A stretch of 64,000 bases of DNA from Phycisphaerales bacterium (GCA_016709445.1 JADJMV010000025.1:1-64000), one strand, 5' to 3'; numbered from the stretch's first letter, positions 1 through 9,673 are shown. Numbers and translations: made by a program. The notes: generated by a model from the sequence alone, not told the origin.

Positions 1-368
1 TCGGGTGGGGCTGGCTGGTTGGCTCAGTCTGGGTGGAGCGGACGGGTGCGGGATTGGGGCCGGATTGGGGCTGGATTGGGCGGGAGGGGCGGGGAGGATC
101 CGGGATCGCGTGAACAGAGGGCGTACGAGGGAAGAGGAGGGCGACAAGGCAGCCCATGAGGAGGGCGGCACGTGGGGCGGGGGACTGTCGGAACTCTGCT
201 GAGTTTGGGGTGGGGGCTTGGGTTGGTCGCACTTCGGGACCGTGAAGTCCGTATCATGCAGCGAGGCCTCGGAGCCGCCGCCGCGATCGTCGCGGGCGCC
301 GGCGGGGGCTCCCGCTCGGATCGGCCCTGAAGGTCCCGCCGCGGTCGTTCTCAGGGTTGGAACGTCAC
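1..368. other. No gene recognised; G-rich leader region
   Basis: This stretch is strongly G-rich on the plus strand and contains loose repeats of GGATTGGGGC between about 50 and 80. The open frames here are short, of skewed composition, and show no family features, so I do not call any of them. The region may hold the promoter of the desaturase that follows. It may also hold the end of a gene lying outside the window, but nothing supports that. Confidence 0.5.
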
Positions 369-1402
369 ATGACCCTCTTCGACGCGGGCACGGACAGCCC
401 CGAAGCCGCTGCGCTCTCTCCGGTCCAATTTCGTGTGGAGTCCCCGGTGGAGGTTGTGGTTGGGGCAGCCGCGGGGGTTTTGGACGAGGGCGGTGGGGAG
501 GCGGGGGCGGGCGATCGGCCCGAGGCCGACCACCCGGTGTCGCAGATTCAACGGATCGTGACGCTGATCGTGATGCTGGTTCCGCTCGCGGGGCTGGTGG
601 CGGCGATGGCGTTCGCGTGGGGGTGGGGGCTCGGGTGGGTGGAGTTGGCGCTGCTGGTGGGGTATGTATGTGCTGACGGGTTTGGCGTGACGATCGGCTA
701 CCACCGGTTGTTTACGCATCGGTCGTTTGAGACCGGGCCGGTGCTCACGGCGATTTTCGGAGTGCTGGGTTCGATGTCGGTGGAGGGGCCGGTGCTGCGC
801 TGGGTTGCGTTTCACAGGCGGCACCACCAGCACAGCGACAAGCCGGGCGACCCGCACTCGCCGCACAACCACGGCGAGGGTGTCGTGGCGACGCTGCGGG
901 GCTTCTGCAGCGCCCACATGGGCTGGATGATGCGGACGTCGGACGCTGATCTTGCCCGCTATGTCGCGGACCTGCGGAAGAGCGGGCTTGTCCGCGTTGT
1001 GAGCGCTGTTCCCGCTGTGGGTGCTCCTGAGCATGCTCCTGCCCGCGCTGATCGGCGGGCTTGTCACGCTCTCGTGGTCGGGGGCCGCGCTGGGCTTTCT
1101 CTGGGGGGTTGGTGCGCATCCTGCTGGTGCACCACATCACGTGGAGCGTGAACTCGGTTTGCCATCTCTGGGGTACGCGGCCTTTCCGCAGCCACGACGA
1201 GAGCCGGAACAACCCGATCGTGGGCGTGCTCGCGTTTGGCGAGGGTTGGCACAACAACCACCACGCCTTTCCTACCTCGCCCGCCACGGGCTGCGCTGGT
1301 GGGAGTTTGATCTGAGCTAATCATCATCTGGAGCGCGCGGCTCGGGCTGGTGTGGAATGTCCGTGTTCCCCGCCCGAGCGTCTGCTGGCCAAGCGGGCGT
1401 AG
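369..1402 (+). CDS. Fatty acid desaturase (delta-9 type), broken by about five frameshifts
   Basis: This is a membrane di-iron desaturase that introduces a double bond into an acyl chain, using reduced electron carriers. All three histidine boxes are visible: HRLFTH at 702-719, HRRHHQ starting at 813, and HNNHHAF starting at 1250. Two hydrophobic stretches lie before the first box. The reading frame changes near 1000, at the run of six G near 1103-1108, near 1280, near 1318 and near 1370. Following the homology across these breaks, the C-terminus runs through a GLVWNVRVP segment and ends in LLAKRA at the TAG at 1400-1402. An in-frame TTG at 357 is an alternative start to the ATG at 369. So many breaks in one conserved gene suggest indel errors rather than decay, although a pseudogene cannot be excluded. 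The family call is secure; the exact lipid substrate is not. Confidence 0.85.
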
Positions 1403-1594
1403 GCGGCGGCATCCAAACCCCAAACTGTGCTTTCCGCGGCCTCAGGCGCGCCCGCTCATCCGGGGTCGACGCCTCGCCGATGCATCCGGTTGCACCCGGC
1501 GGATCGGGGGTGCGTGCGGGCGGCGCGGTCTTCTACCATGCAGCTGTGGGGGTGGGGGCCGAGCCGCTTGGGGTGCACCGGAAAGGACTGTTCC

Positions 1595-3312
1595 TTGCGT
1601 ATCGATCGCAACATCGCGTATCTGGCCCTGGAGATCGGCATCGACGAGCGCCTGCCGACGTATGCGGGCGGGCTGGGCATTTTGGCGGGCGACACGCTCC
1701 GGGCGGGGGCCGACCTGGGCCTGCCCATGGTGGCGGCGACGCTGCTGTACCGGGATGGGTACTTTGCCCAGCGGATCGGGGCGGACAAGCTGCAGCAGGA
1801 GCCGGACGAGCAGTGGAGCCCCGAGTCGGTGCTGCGGCCGATGACGCCGCGGATCGGCGTGCCGGTGGATGGTCGGATGGTGATGCTTCGCGCGTTCCGG
1901 TACGACGCGGTGGGGGTGGGGGGGCATGTCGTTCCGGTGTACTTCCTGGACAGCGACCTGCCGGAGAATGACGAGGCGGCGCGTGGGCTGACGCGGCGTC
2001 TGTACGCGGGCGACCCGGACCACCGCATTCGCCAGGAGACGCTGCTTGGGGTGGGCGGGCCGCGGATGTTGCGGGCGATCGGGCACGATGTGCGCATGTA
2101 TCACATGAACGAGGGGCACGCTTGTCTGGCGGCGCTGGAGGTGATTTCGACGCATGTCTCGCGGCTGGCGGAGGCGGCGGCGGGTCCGGAGCGGGGGCTG
2201 GAGCGTGACGTGCTGGAGGCGGTGCTGCGGCAGTTCAGCTTTACGACGCACACGCCGATCCCGGCGGGACACGACCGATTCCCGGTGGAGCGGGTGCGGG
2301 CGATCTTTGGCGACCATCCGGCGCTGCACCGGGCGGATCTCTACTCGGACGACGGTGGGTACACGCTGAACACCTCGCGTCTGGCGCTGAACCTCAGCGG
2401 GTTTGCCAACGCGGTGGCGCAGCGGCACGGTGAGGTGACGCGGGACATGTTCCCGGGGTATCGGATCCGGGCGATCACGAACGGTGTGCACGCGGCGACG
2501 TGGACGGGGCCGCACCTGGCGGGGCTTTTCGACGAGCACCTGCCGGAGTGGCGGCGTCGGAACGCGGACCTGAGGCTGGCGCAGCGCATCCCCGCCGAAT
2601 CGCTGCGGCATGCGCATGTGCGGGCCAAGCGGGAGATGCTCGACGCGATCCGCGAGGCCACGGGCGCGCGCTCGACCCGGATGTGTTCACCATCGTCTTT
2701 GCCCGGCGGATGACGGACTACAAGCGTCCCGGTCTCATCTTCACCCGGCTCGAGCGTCTCCGTCAGATTGCGCGCGACGCGGGGCGGATGCAGATCGTGT
2801 TTGCCGGCAAGGCGCATCCGCACGACCACCGGGGCAAGGAGATCATCCAGCAGATCCACGAGGCGGCGGGGGCGCTGGGCGACGAGGTCCCGGTCGTGTT
2901 CATCCCGGGCTACGAGATCTCGCTGGCCCGGAAGCTGACGGCGGGGGCCGACCTGTGGCTGAACAACCCGCGGCCGCCGCTCGAGGCCTCGGGGACGAGC
3001 GGGATGAAGGCGGCGCTCAACGGTGTGCCGAGCCTCTCGACGCTGGACGGCTGGTGGGCGGAGGGGTGCGTCGAGGGCGTGACCGGCTGGGCGATCGGCG
3101 TGCTCAGCGATGATTGCCGCAGCGGGCCGGTGCACGAGCTGGACGCGCGGCACACCGACAGCCTGTATCAGAAGCTCGAGGGGGCGGTGCTGCCGACCTA
3201 TTACAAGGACAGGGCGCGCTGGACGGAGATCATGCGGAGCTCGATCGCGATCAACGGGTCGTACTTCACGACGGAGCGGATGATGCGGGAGTATCTCGGC
3301 GCGTATGTCTGA
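1595..3312 (+). CDS. glgP: Alpha-glucan (glycogen) phosphorylase, frameshifted
   Basis: This is a glycogen/glucan phosphorylase of the short bacterial alpha-glucan type (GT35). It releases glucose 1-phosphate from alpha-1,4-glucans using pyridoxal phosphate. Family motifs occur in order: AGGLGILAGD near the N-terminus, MNEGHA, THTPIPAGHDRF, TNGVH, and near the C-terminus the PLP-lysine region EASGTSGMKAALNG. A TTG at 1595 is preferred as start because GGAAAGGA lies seven bases upstream. An in-frame ATG at 1538 without a ribosome binding site is the alternative. The frame shifts by one base near 2665-2675, inside an alternating GC tract, so the two halves lie in different frames. The product would be about 570 residues, without the extra N-terminal domain of longer homologues. 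The 3' end overlaps the convergent asd by about 47 bases. Confidence 0.88.
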
Positions 3313-4404
3313 GCCCGGGGCTAGGCCGGAGGACCACGGTCTCTGCCAGGGCCCCGGCGCGCTCGGCGATCTGGATTGCGTTGAGCGCTGCGCCCTTGCG
3401 GAGCTGATCGCCGCAGGCGAGCAGGCACCACCGGGCGGAGCGGCCGGCCTCGTCGGGCGATTCGCCGGGGTCGGGCCGGACGCGGCCGACGAGGACGGGG
3501 TCGCGCCCGCTGGCTTTGCGGGGTGTGGGGAAGGCGTTGCCGGCACGGTCGTCCACGATCTCTATCCCCTCGCCGCGGGCCAGGGCGTCGCGGACTTCGG
3601 CCTCGGTCGCGGGGCGTGAGAGCGTGACGGTGATCGCCTCGGTGTGGGCCCGGAGCACGGGCACGCGGACGCAGGTGGGCGTCACGCGGATGCGGGGGGC
3701 GCCACATCTTGCGGGTCTCCTCGATGACCTTCCGCTCTTCGCCGTTCACACCGCTGGCGGGCTCGACCGCCGAATCGTGGCTGAAGACGTTGAACGCGCA
3801 GGGCTCGGCGAAGACGCGGGTGGGGCGGGCATCGGCCGCGGGGGCGAGGAACTCGGCGCGGGTCTGCTCGATCAGCTCCTCCATGCCGGCGAGCCCGGCG
3901 CCGGAGACCGCCTGGTAGGTGGCGACGTCGATCGCGTCGATGCCGAACGCCCGTCGGAGCGGCTCGAGGGCCGTCAGCAGGATGATGGTGGTGCAGTTGG
4001 GATTGGCGACGAGCCGGTGCGCCGATCTCGGGGGCGTTGACCTCGGGGGCGACGAGGGGGACGGCCGGGTCCATGCGGAATGCGGAGGAGTTGTCGACGA
4101 CGAAGGCCCCGGCCGCGAGGGCGTGGGGGGCAAACTGCCGCGCGGTGGGCGCGTCGGCGGCGAAGATCGCGGCGGTGCAACCGGCGAAGGATTCGGGTTC
4201 GAGGGGGGCGACCTGGACCTCGGACGCGCCGAAGGGCAGCGAGAGGCCGGCCGAGCGGGTGCTGGCCAGTGCGCGGACGCGCTCGGGCGCGAGGCCGCGC
4301 TCGGCGAGGATTGCGAGCACCTCGCGCCCGACGGCCCCGGTGGCGCCGACGACGGCGATCGTCCCCTGGGGCTCCCGGCTTGGGCGCTCGCCGCTAGGCG
4401 GCAT
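3266..4404 (-). CDS. asd: Aspartate-semialdehyde dehydrogenase, two frameshifts
   Basis: The enzyme reduces aspartyl-4-phosphate to aspartate semialdehyde with NADPH, the branch point to lysine, threonine and methionine. The N-terminus shows the nucleotide-binding GATGAVGREVL. The central part has NPNCTT, which carries the catalytic cysteine, and the last part has TPTCVRVPVLRAHTEA. These three pieces lie in three different frames. Breaks fall near 4012-4025 and at a run of six G at about 3696-3701. The ATG at 4404 has GAGGAGG just upstream. It overlaps the end of the aspartokinase gene by 11 bases, which implies translational coupling. The gene ends in a short overlap with the convergent phosphorylase. 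It is the last gene of the riboswitch-controlled operon. The product must normally be functional in a free-living cell, so the breaks are probably sequencing errors. Confidence 0.88.
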
Positions 4405-5164
4405 GGATCGCCTCCTCTTCGGCGGCGACAAAGGTCGCGCCGAAGGGTCCGACGCGGGATACCTCGACGGCCCCGACTGCGCCGACCTCGAAGGTGAGCC
4501 CGTGGTCCTTGGCCCAGCGGACCGCCTTGTGCTGCACGATGGTGCCGTCGAGGGCGAGGGCTCCGTCCCAGGAGAGGCTCGCGTAGCGGCGGGGCTCGGG
4601 GCCGGGTCTGGCCGGGTCCCACTCGAAGAGGCCGTCCACATCCTTGACCAGCCGGCAGGAGGCCCCGAGCTGCTGGGCGATGTAGAGGGCGGTGAGGTCG
4701 GAGCCGCCTCGTCCGAGGAGCGTGGTGCGGTTGTGCTCGTCGCGCCCGACGAAGCCCGGCACGACGATCGCGCGGGCGTGGGTGAGGCGTTCGCGGATCG
4801 CGGCGACATCGAGGGAGACTGGCGAAGAGTCGAGGACTTCGCCGACGGTTCGGAGGCCGACGCCGGCGGCGTCGAGGGTTTCAACGGTGACGCCCAGCGT
4901 GTCGAGCGCGAGGCCCAGGAGCGCCGTGCTGGTCAGCTCGCCGGTGGCCAGGAGCAGGGCCGTCGCGGCCTCGTGCGGCCTGGGTCCGTATTGGCGGGCC
5001 TGGCCGAGCAGCTTGTCGGTGGTCCCCTCGAGGGCCGAGACCACGGCGACCACGCGCCATCCGTCGCGGACGAACCGCGAGACCTCCTCGGCGGCGGCTC
5101 TCACGTGCAGCTCGTCGAGGAGCACCGAGCCGCCGAACTTCAGGACGATAATCTTCTCGCTCAC
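4394..5164 (-). CDS. lysC: Aspartokinase, catalytic domain only (no ACT domains)
   Basis: This 256-residue protein matches the amino-acid kinase domain of aspartokinase, which phosphorylates aspartate with ATP. The N-terminal ATP-site motif KFGGSVL follows the start, and GRGGSDLTA, typical of the aspartate-binding region, lies in the second half. The protein stops right after the segment equivalent to the end of the catalytic domain (VQHKAVRWAKDHGL). The two C-terminal ACT domains that give ordinary LysC its allosteric control are absent, and ordinary LysC is about 400-450 residues long. The GTG start at 5164 overlaps the stop of the upstream cystathionine gamma-synthase as GTGA, and the stop overlaps the start of asd. 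All three genes are therefore tightly coupled. Assignment to aspartokinase rather than another amino-acid kinase rests on the motifs and on asd being next door. Confidence 0.85.
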   Translation of the reverse strand: MSEKIIVLKFGGSVLLDELHVRAAAEEVSRFVRDGWRVVAVVSALEGTTDKLLGQARQYGPRPHEAATALLLATGELTSTALLGLALDTLGVTVETLDAAGVGLRTVGEVLDSSPVSLDVAAIRERLTHARAIVVPGFVGRDEHNRTTLLGRGGSDLTALYIAQQLGASCRLVKDVDGLFEWDPARPGPEPRRYASLSWDGALALDGTIVQHKAVRWAKDHGLTFEVGAVGAVEVSRVGPFGATFVAAEEEAIHAA

Positions 5165-6417
5165 ACCGCCACCTCCACTTCGGGCTTGGCGCACGCGCCC
5201 CCGCCGCAACAGCCCGCCGAGGCCTTCGGCTTTGCCGGGACCTCGTGGGCCAGCGCGATCGCGTGCTCGAGGTCGGCGATGATGTCGGGGGCGTCTTCGA
5301 TGCCCACGCTCACGCGGATGAGCCCGTCGGTGATGCCCACCTTGAGCCGGTGCTCGCGGGGCACATCGGCGTGCGTCATGGTGACGGGGTGGGTCAGGAG
5401 CGTCTCGACGCTGCCCAGGTGCTCGACGAGCGAGCAGAGCTTGGCGCTGTTGAGCACCTTGACGGCGGCGTCGGCGCCGCCCACGACCTCGAAGCTGAGG
5501 AGCCCGCCGTGCAGGCCGCCGAGGTGCTGCCGCTCGGCCAGCTCGCGCTGCGGGAAGTCGTCGAGGCCGGGGTAGTTGACCCGGGCCACGTGCGGGTTGG
5601 CGCGGAGGGCCTTGGCGACGGCCAGGGCGTTGGCGGAGTGCTGCTTGAGGCGCAGCGGGAGCGTCTTCACGCCGCGGACGGTCAGCCATGCCTGGAAGGC
5701 CGCCTGGATCCCGCCGGTGCACTTGCGGATGAACCGCACGCGCTCCAGCAGCTCCGCGTCGCGGCTGACGACGGAGCCGCCCACCGCCGTGGAGTGTCCC
5801 TCGATGTGCTTGGTCGTCGAGTAGACGCAGACGTCGACGCCCAGATCGAGGGGGCGCTGGATCACGGGCGTGAGGAAGGTGTTGTCGACGGCGACCTTGA
5901 CGCCCGCGGCCTTGCCGATCTTCGCCACGGCTTCGACGTCGGTCAGCTTCATCGTGGGGTTGGCCGGGCTCTCGATGAAGATGAGCTTGGTGTTGGGGCG
6001 GAGGGCCTTGCGGACGTTTTCGGGGTCGGAGGAGTCCACGAAGGCGCCCTGGATCCCCAGCCCGCTGAGCACCTGCTCCACGAGCCGGACGGTGCCGCCG
6101 TAGATGGCGTCGCCGAGGACGACGTGGTCCCCGGCCTTGAGCAGGCTGAGGAAGAGGGCGGTCTCGGCGGCGAGGCCCGTGCCGAAGCAGACGGCGGGGA
6201 GCGCGCCCTCGAGGGCCCCGAGCTGGGCTTCGAGTGCGGAGACGGTGGGGTTGGAGACGCGTGAATACGCGTACCCCTTGCTTACCCCGACGGCCTCGTT
6301 GACGAAGGTGGTGGACTGGACGAGCGGCTGGACGAGGGCCCCGGTCTGCGGATCGGGAGAGAGGCCGCCGTGGATCGCCGTGGTGCTCGCGCCTGCGATG
6401 GTGTAGTCGCTACACAT
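5161..6417 (-). CDS. metB: Cystathionine gamma-synthase-like PLP enzyme with cysteine-rich tail
   Basis: This 418-residue protein belongs to the Cys/Met metabolism PLP-dependent family. In this operon it most likely makes cystathionine from an activated homoserine and cysteine, or homocysteine directly. The PLP lysine lies in YSTTKHIEGHS, and the cofactor-contacting VDNTF and the C-terminal SVETLLTHP are present. The last about 25 residues form an unusual extension containing GCCGGGAC, which is not part of the fold and could bind metal. The ATG at 6417 has GGAG nine bases upstream, inside a hairpin loop (6418-6437). A SAM-clan riboswitch lies further upstream. It is first in an operon with aspartokinase and asd. 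Cystathionine gamma-lyase or O-acetylhomoserine sulfhydrylase activity cannot be excluded from sequence; methionine synthesis is inferred from the riboswitch. Confidence 0.87.
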   Translation of the reverse strand: MCSDYTIAGASTTAIHGGLSPDPQTGALVQPLVQSTTFVNEAVGVSKGYAYSRVSNPTVSALEAQLGALEGALPAVCFGTGLAAETALFLSLLKAGDHVVLGDAIYGGTVRLVEQVLSGLGIQGAFVDSSDPENVRKALRPNTKLIFIESPANPTMKLTDVEAVAKIGKAAGVKVAVDNTFLTPVIQRPLDLGVDVCVYSTTKHIEGHSTAVGGSVVSRDAELLERVRFIRKCTGGIQAAFQAWLTVRGVKTLPLRLKQHSANALAVAKALRANPHVARVNYPGLDDFPQRELAERQHLGGLHGGLLSFEVVGGADAAVKVLNSAKLCSLVEHLGSVETLLTHPVTMTHADVPREHRLKVGITDGLIRVSVGIEDAPDIIADLEHAIALAHEVPAKPKASAGCCGGGACAKPEVEVAV

Positions 6418-6437
6418 GCCGTGAAACTCCTCACGGC
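6418..6437 (-). promoter_or_regulatory. Hairpin with the Shine-Dalgarno in its loop
   Basis: Directly before the metB start codon the minus strand reads GCCGTGA, then GGAGTT, then TCACGGC, then ATG. The seven-base stem is perfect, and the loop holds the GGAG ribosome binding site. Such a structure could limit ribosome access and would be a natural output device for the riboswitch about 80 bases upstream. The structure is visible in the sequence; its regulatory role is inferred. Confidence 0.6.
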
Positions 6438-6516
6438 ATCAATCGCAGGCCAGATTCGCGTGGGTCGGCGACGGACGTCGTCGCCATTTTGCTGGGCTCG
6501 GCGTGTGCCGACCCGG

Positions 6517-6637
6517 CCGCATCGTTCCCCACGCTGGGGCTGGCCTCGGCACCGCGGCAGGCTTTTCCGGACTTTGTCCGGCCAAACATGCTCGGTTGCC
6601 GCCCGGGCGATTGGCAAGCCCGGGACTCTTGATGCTT
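6517..6637 (-). promoter_or_regulatory. SAM-clan riboswitch (SAM-I/SAM-IV type)
   Basis: Read on the minus strand, the leader of the metB operon has the core of the SAM-I/SAM-IV riboswitch clan. A P1 strand GCATC is followed by AAGAG. The P2 stem CCCGGGC/GCCCGGG comes next, then the conserved CGGCAACC. P3 closes as ACCG/CGGT around an extra hairpin CCGGAC/GTCCGG. The junction is GGTGCCGAGGCCAGC, and P4 is CCCC/GGGG. Finally GATGC pairs back with the first strand. The GGCAACC and GGTGCC boxes are the hallmark positions that contact S-adenosylmethionine. Downstream I see a second perfect stem (GGCGACG/CGTCGCC) but no U-run. Control is therefore more likely translational than by intrinsic termination. 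Whether it is SAM-I, SAM-IV or an intermediate variant needs a covariance model. Confidence 0.78.
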
Positions 6638-6831
6638 GGGACGAGGATAGCAGTCGCCGCGGCTCGGTCAAGCATTTCTTTCGGGCTCGAGCCGGGGCAC
6701 AAAGACCCTACCATCGACCGGATGCACTCAACCGCTCGCGCCGGACGTCCGAATAGTCCGGGAGCAGATCCGGCTGGCATCGCTTGATTTGGAACGGCCG
6801 ATCCGGTGAACTCCCGGAAAGGAGTGGAGAG

Positions 6832-9666
6832 ATGAGACCTGGGCGGGGGTGTCGCTACCTATCGATGGTCTGCGCGCTGGTCGCGGCGACGCAGGCCGCG
6901 GCCCAGTCGCAGTGGGCCCGTTTCGACGGGTCTGCGCAGACCTCGCCGGGACTGCGATTCAACTTCGGCCGTCCCGTGCCGGTCTACGGCGCGGAGGGTC
7001 AGCTCGTGGGCGTCGATCAGCCGCGCTGGGCCCAGCCCACGCTCTTCTGCGGCGTTGCCGAGTCTGAGACCATCAAGACCGGGATTTCGACGCTCCCGAT
7101 CGCGTCCGGCTACGCGACCGACGGCACGACCCCGGTTTTCATCATCCGCAACGCGACGCAAACGCAGCTCACGATCCACGTGGGTGAGGGGTCCGTCGAG
7201 CAGGGGTACCAGGCCGGCGACTGGAACGGCATCTACCGGCTGCGCTACCGCGACCAGACGAAGCAGGATCACGCGAACCTGCTGGTCGGGCAGACGGGTG
7301 TCAACGGCGGGACCGCCGACCGGCCCGACATCGCCTTCTCCCCCAGCGGCGCCGGGTGCGTCTTCAACGGCCTCATCGTGCTCAACTGCGAGGTGCTCCA
7401 GCTCGAGGCGCCCTACTTCCACAGCCGACGCATCGCCCTTGCCTATACCACCGTGGAGCGGCTCTCGCAGCCCGATCCGTGGATCATCGCCGCGGTGAGT
7501 GAGCCGACGATCAACGCGGACAACTCCCGGGGCAGCGCGTGGTCTTTCTCCCCCTTCGTCACGGGGCCCAACTCGCTGACGGCGGTCTGGACCGACTACC
7601 GCATGCCCGCCAAGTCCGGCGGCACCTGCTACGCCACGCGTTTCAGCCGCGTGGGGGGGCAGTGGAGCAGCGAATCGATCCGGATCGCCCGGAACGACAA
7701 CGCCCTTACCGGGCAGCACTGGCACTGCGGCGGGCTCATCCGCCATCCCGATGGGCGGCAGACGGTCGTCGTCTCCATCGGCGACGCCATCGAGGAGAAC
7801 CAACTCCTCGCGACCACGATCGGACCCGGTGAGCCCTGGAGCGCGGGCTTCGCCGTCGATGGGAGCGGGATCGACGCCCGCTCGGTGGTCTACGAGCGGT
7901 CCGATTCGTGGACTCCCACGGCGGTGGTCTGGGGCGGGCAGGGCTTCGAGCCCGCACTCCGGCACAACCAGTGCATCGTGATGCGCGCCGCCGACGCGGC
8001 CGGTTCGGCGCTGGTCTGCGGCTGCGACGAAACCGACGCTTCCCTCCTGCGGCTCGAGTACGACCCCGACGCGCAGCGACCGACCTGGACCACGCTCTTC
8101 ATGCCGACGGTCACGAGCTGGCCCAGCGACGGCGTGACCGACTTTACGTTGCACGGTGTTCCCGGGGGGCCCTACCTCGCCCGAATCGACGCGGCGGGCG
8201 CGAGCGATTGGGACGCCCAGGAACGCGAGACCAGGGTGCTCTTCTCGCCCGACGGATGGCGCTGGGGCCAGTGCGCGGTCGCCTATACCTCGACGCAGCG
8301 CCCCGCCATCTTCGTGGACGACACGATCTACCTTGGTTCGGCGGCTACGGAGAGCGTCGGCCTGCGCCGTCTCGCGATGCCCACGTGGCGCGATGTCCGT
8401 CCCCTCGCGGTCGGCGCCTCGGGCGCGAACCTGCTGCGCGCCCAGATCCCCCTTCCCAGCTCCAATGTCGACCCCGGCGTCACGATCCAGCGTCTGTCGG
8501 TTCCGGCCGATCTTCCGGCGGGTGTCCCCCCGCCGCCTTGCGCTCCCACCAACGTGTTCCTGATCGACAACGAATCGACCGAGGGGCGGCTGGGGACGTG
8601 GAGGCCGGTCTCCGATCTGCTCAATGTCGATCCGCCCAAGTCTTCCGTGCTGGTGCGGGCATGGCTCTACGCCCTCGGCCCGCAGTCTCCCGGCGACCCC
8701 GCGACCACGGCCCAGCTCGCGGCGCGGATCGCCAATTCGAACAGCGTCTATCTCAACGAGTGGGTCGGCCGCAGCGACTTTGACAGCGGCGCCTGGGCGC
8801 CACTCAACATCTGGCTCCCGGCGTACGACTTCCCTGCGGGTGAGAGCTGGCTGCCCGTGGTCGAGCTCCGTGCCGAGTTGAAGGCGTTTGTCAACACCCG
8901 ATTCCGGTTCCTCATCGCGTGGGAAGGGTTCTACCAGGACGCCCCGACGGTCCGCAGCGTCGGCCTTCCGCCCGAGCAGCCCGCCACCGAAGAAACCGCG
9001 GTGCTCGACGGGCTCGATCTGCCGGGCGACTGGACCACCTTCGCCGTTGGGATGGTCCCGTGGGATCAGTGGGACAACCGCGTCGGGGGCTCGAGCACGG
9101 GCGGCTTCAAGACCCGCTCGACCTACCGGCTCAACCTGTTCTCGATCCAGAACGAGGATGCCTCCGCTTCGGTCGAGGTCAAGGCCAACCCCGTGATCCA
9201 GGAGACGCAGTTCTTCTACAACCAGACCGACGGCGGCGGCAACGGCGCGGTCGATCCGAACAGCACCTTCTGGCTGCGCGGCAGCCCGGTCATGTGCATG
9301 GTCCGGAGCACCGGCGGCAAGCTCACTCTGGACTATTCCGTGGGGGGCGCCATGCCCCGAAGGCTCGCGGTCAACGGCGGCCTCACCCCCAGCCGGGTGC
9401 GGCTCGGGCCCGAGCCGATGCTCTGGCGGTCGTTCGAGGCGATCCCCAAGGCGCTCCCGGACGCCGACGTTCTCCGGGCCTTCACGTCGATGAGCCTGCG
9501 CTGCCCGGCGGACTTCGACGAGAACGATACGGTCAATACCGGCGACGTGATCGCGTTCCTGAACGCCTGGGTGACGATGGATCCCCGCGCCGACACCAAC
9601 CACGACGGCGCGATCAACACCGCGGATGTGATCGCGTTCCTCAACGCCTTCGCCGCCAAGTGCTGA
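6832..9666 (+). CDS. Large secreted protein with C-terminal dockerin-like repeats
   Basis: This 944-residue exported protein begins with a signal peptide (MRPGRGCRYLSMVCALVAATQ, with an A-A-A-Q cleavage region near residue 25). The ATG at 6832 has AAGGAG eight bases upstream. The body is rich in tryptophan and in short beta-strand-like segments and includes repeated stretches reminiscent of sialidase/BNR propellers. I cannot assign an enzymatic function. The last about 55 residues contain two copies of a calcium-loop plus helix unit: DFDENDTVNTGDVIAFLNAW, then DTNHDGAINTADVIAFLNAF. A final cysteine matches a cysteine before the first loop. This duplicated dockerin-like ending is common in Phycisphaerae surface proteins and probably anchors or docks the protein outside the cell. 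It converges with the TolC-like gene, with only seven bases between the stops. Confidence 0.8.
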   Translation: MRPGRGCRYLSMVCALVAATQAAAQSQWARFDGSAQTSPGLRFNFGRPVPVYGAEGQLVGVDQPRWAQPTLFCGVAESETIKTGISTLPIASGYATDGTTPVFIIRNATQTQLTIHVGEGSVEQGYQAGDWNGIYRLRYRDQTKQDHANLLVGQTGVNGGTADRPDIAFSPSGAGCVFNGLIVLNCEVLQLEAPYFHSRRIALAYTTVERLSQPDPWIIAAVSEPTINADNSRGSAWSFSPFVTGPNSLTAVWTDYRMPAKSGGTCYATRFSRVGGQWSSESIRIARNDNALTGQHWHCGGLIRHPDGRQTVVVSIGDAIEENQLLATTIGPGEPWSAGFAVDGSGIDARSVVYERSDSWTPTAVVWGGQGFEPALRHNQCIVMRAADAAGSALVCGCDETDASLLRLEYDPDAQRPTWTTLFMPTVTSWPSDGVTDFTLHGVPGGPYLARIDAAGASDWDAQERETRVLFSPDGWRWGQCAVAYTSTQRPAIFVDDTIYLGSAATESVGLRRLAMPTWRDVRPLAVGASGANLLRAQIPLPSSNVDPGVTIQRLSVPADLPAGVPPPPCAPTNVFLIDNESTEGRLGTWRPVSDLLNVDPPKSSVLVRAWLYALGPQSPGDPATTAQLAARIANSNSVYLNEWVGRSDFDSGAWAPLNIWLPAYDFPAGESWLPVVELRAELKAFVNTRFRFLIAWEGFYQDAPTVRSVGLPPEQPATEETAVLDGLDLPGDWTTFAVGMVPWDQWDNRVGGSSTGGFKTRSTYRLNLFSIQNEDASASVEVKANPVIQETQFFYNQTDGGGNGAVDPNSTFWLRGSPVMCMVRSTGGKLTLDYSVGGAMPRRLAVNGGLTPSRVRLGPEPMLWRSFEAIPKALPDADVLRAFTSMSLRCPADFDENDTVNTGDVIAFLNAWVTMDPRADTNHDGAINTADVIAFLNAFAAKC

Positions 9667-9673
9667 GCGACCG

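Noticed and set aside
1..368. Small open frames in the first 350 bases as genes.
   Set aside because: Their composition is skewed (Gly/Ala/Arg), there is no ribosome binding site, and nothing matches a known family.
6859..9603. A 914-codon antisense open frame on the minus strand.
   Set aside because: It is the mirror of the dockerin-like protein gene in a high-G+C genome, with an Arg/Gly-rich composition and no domain.
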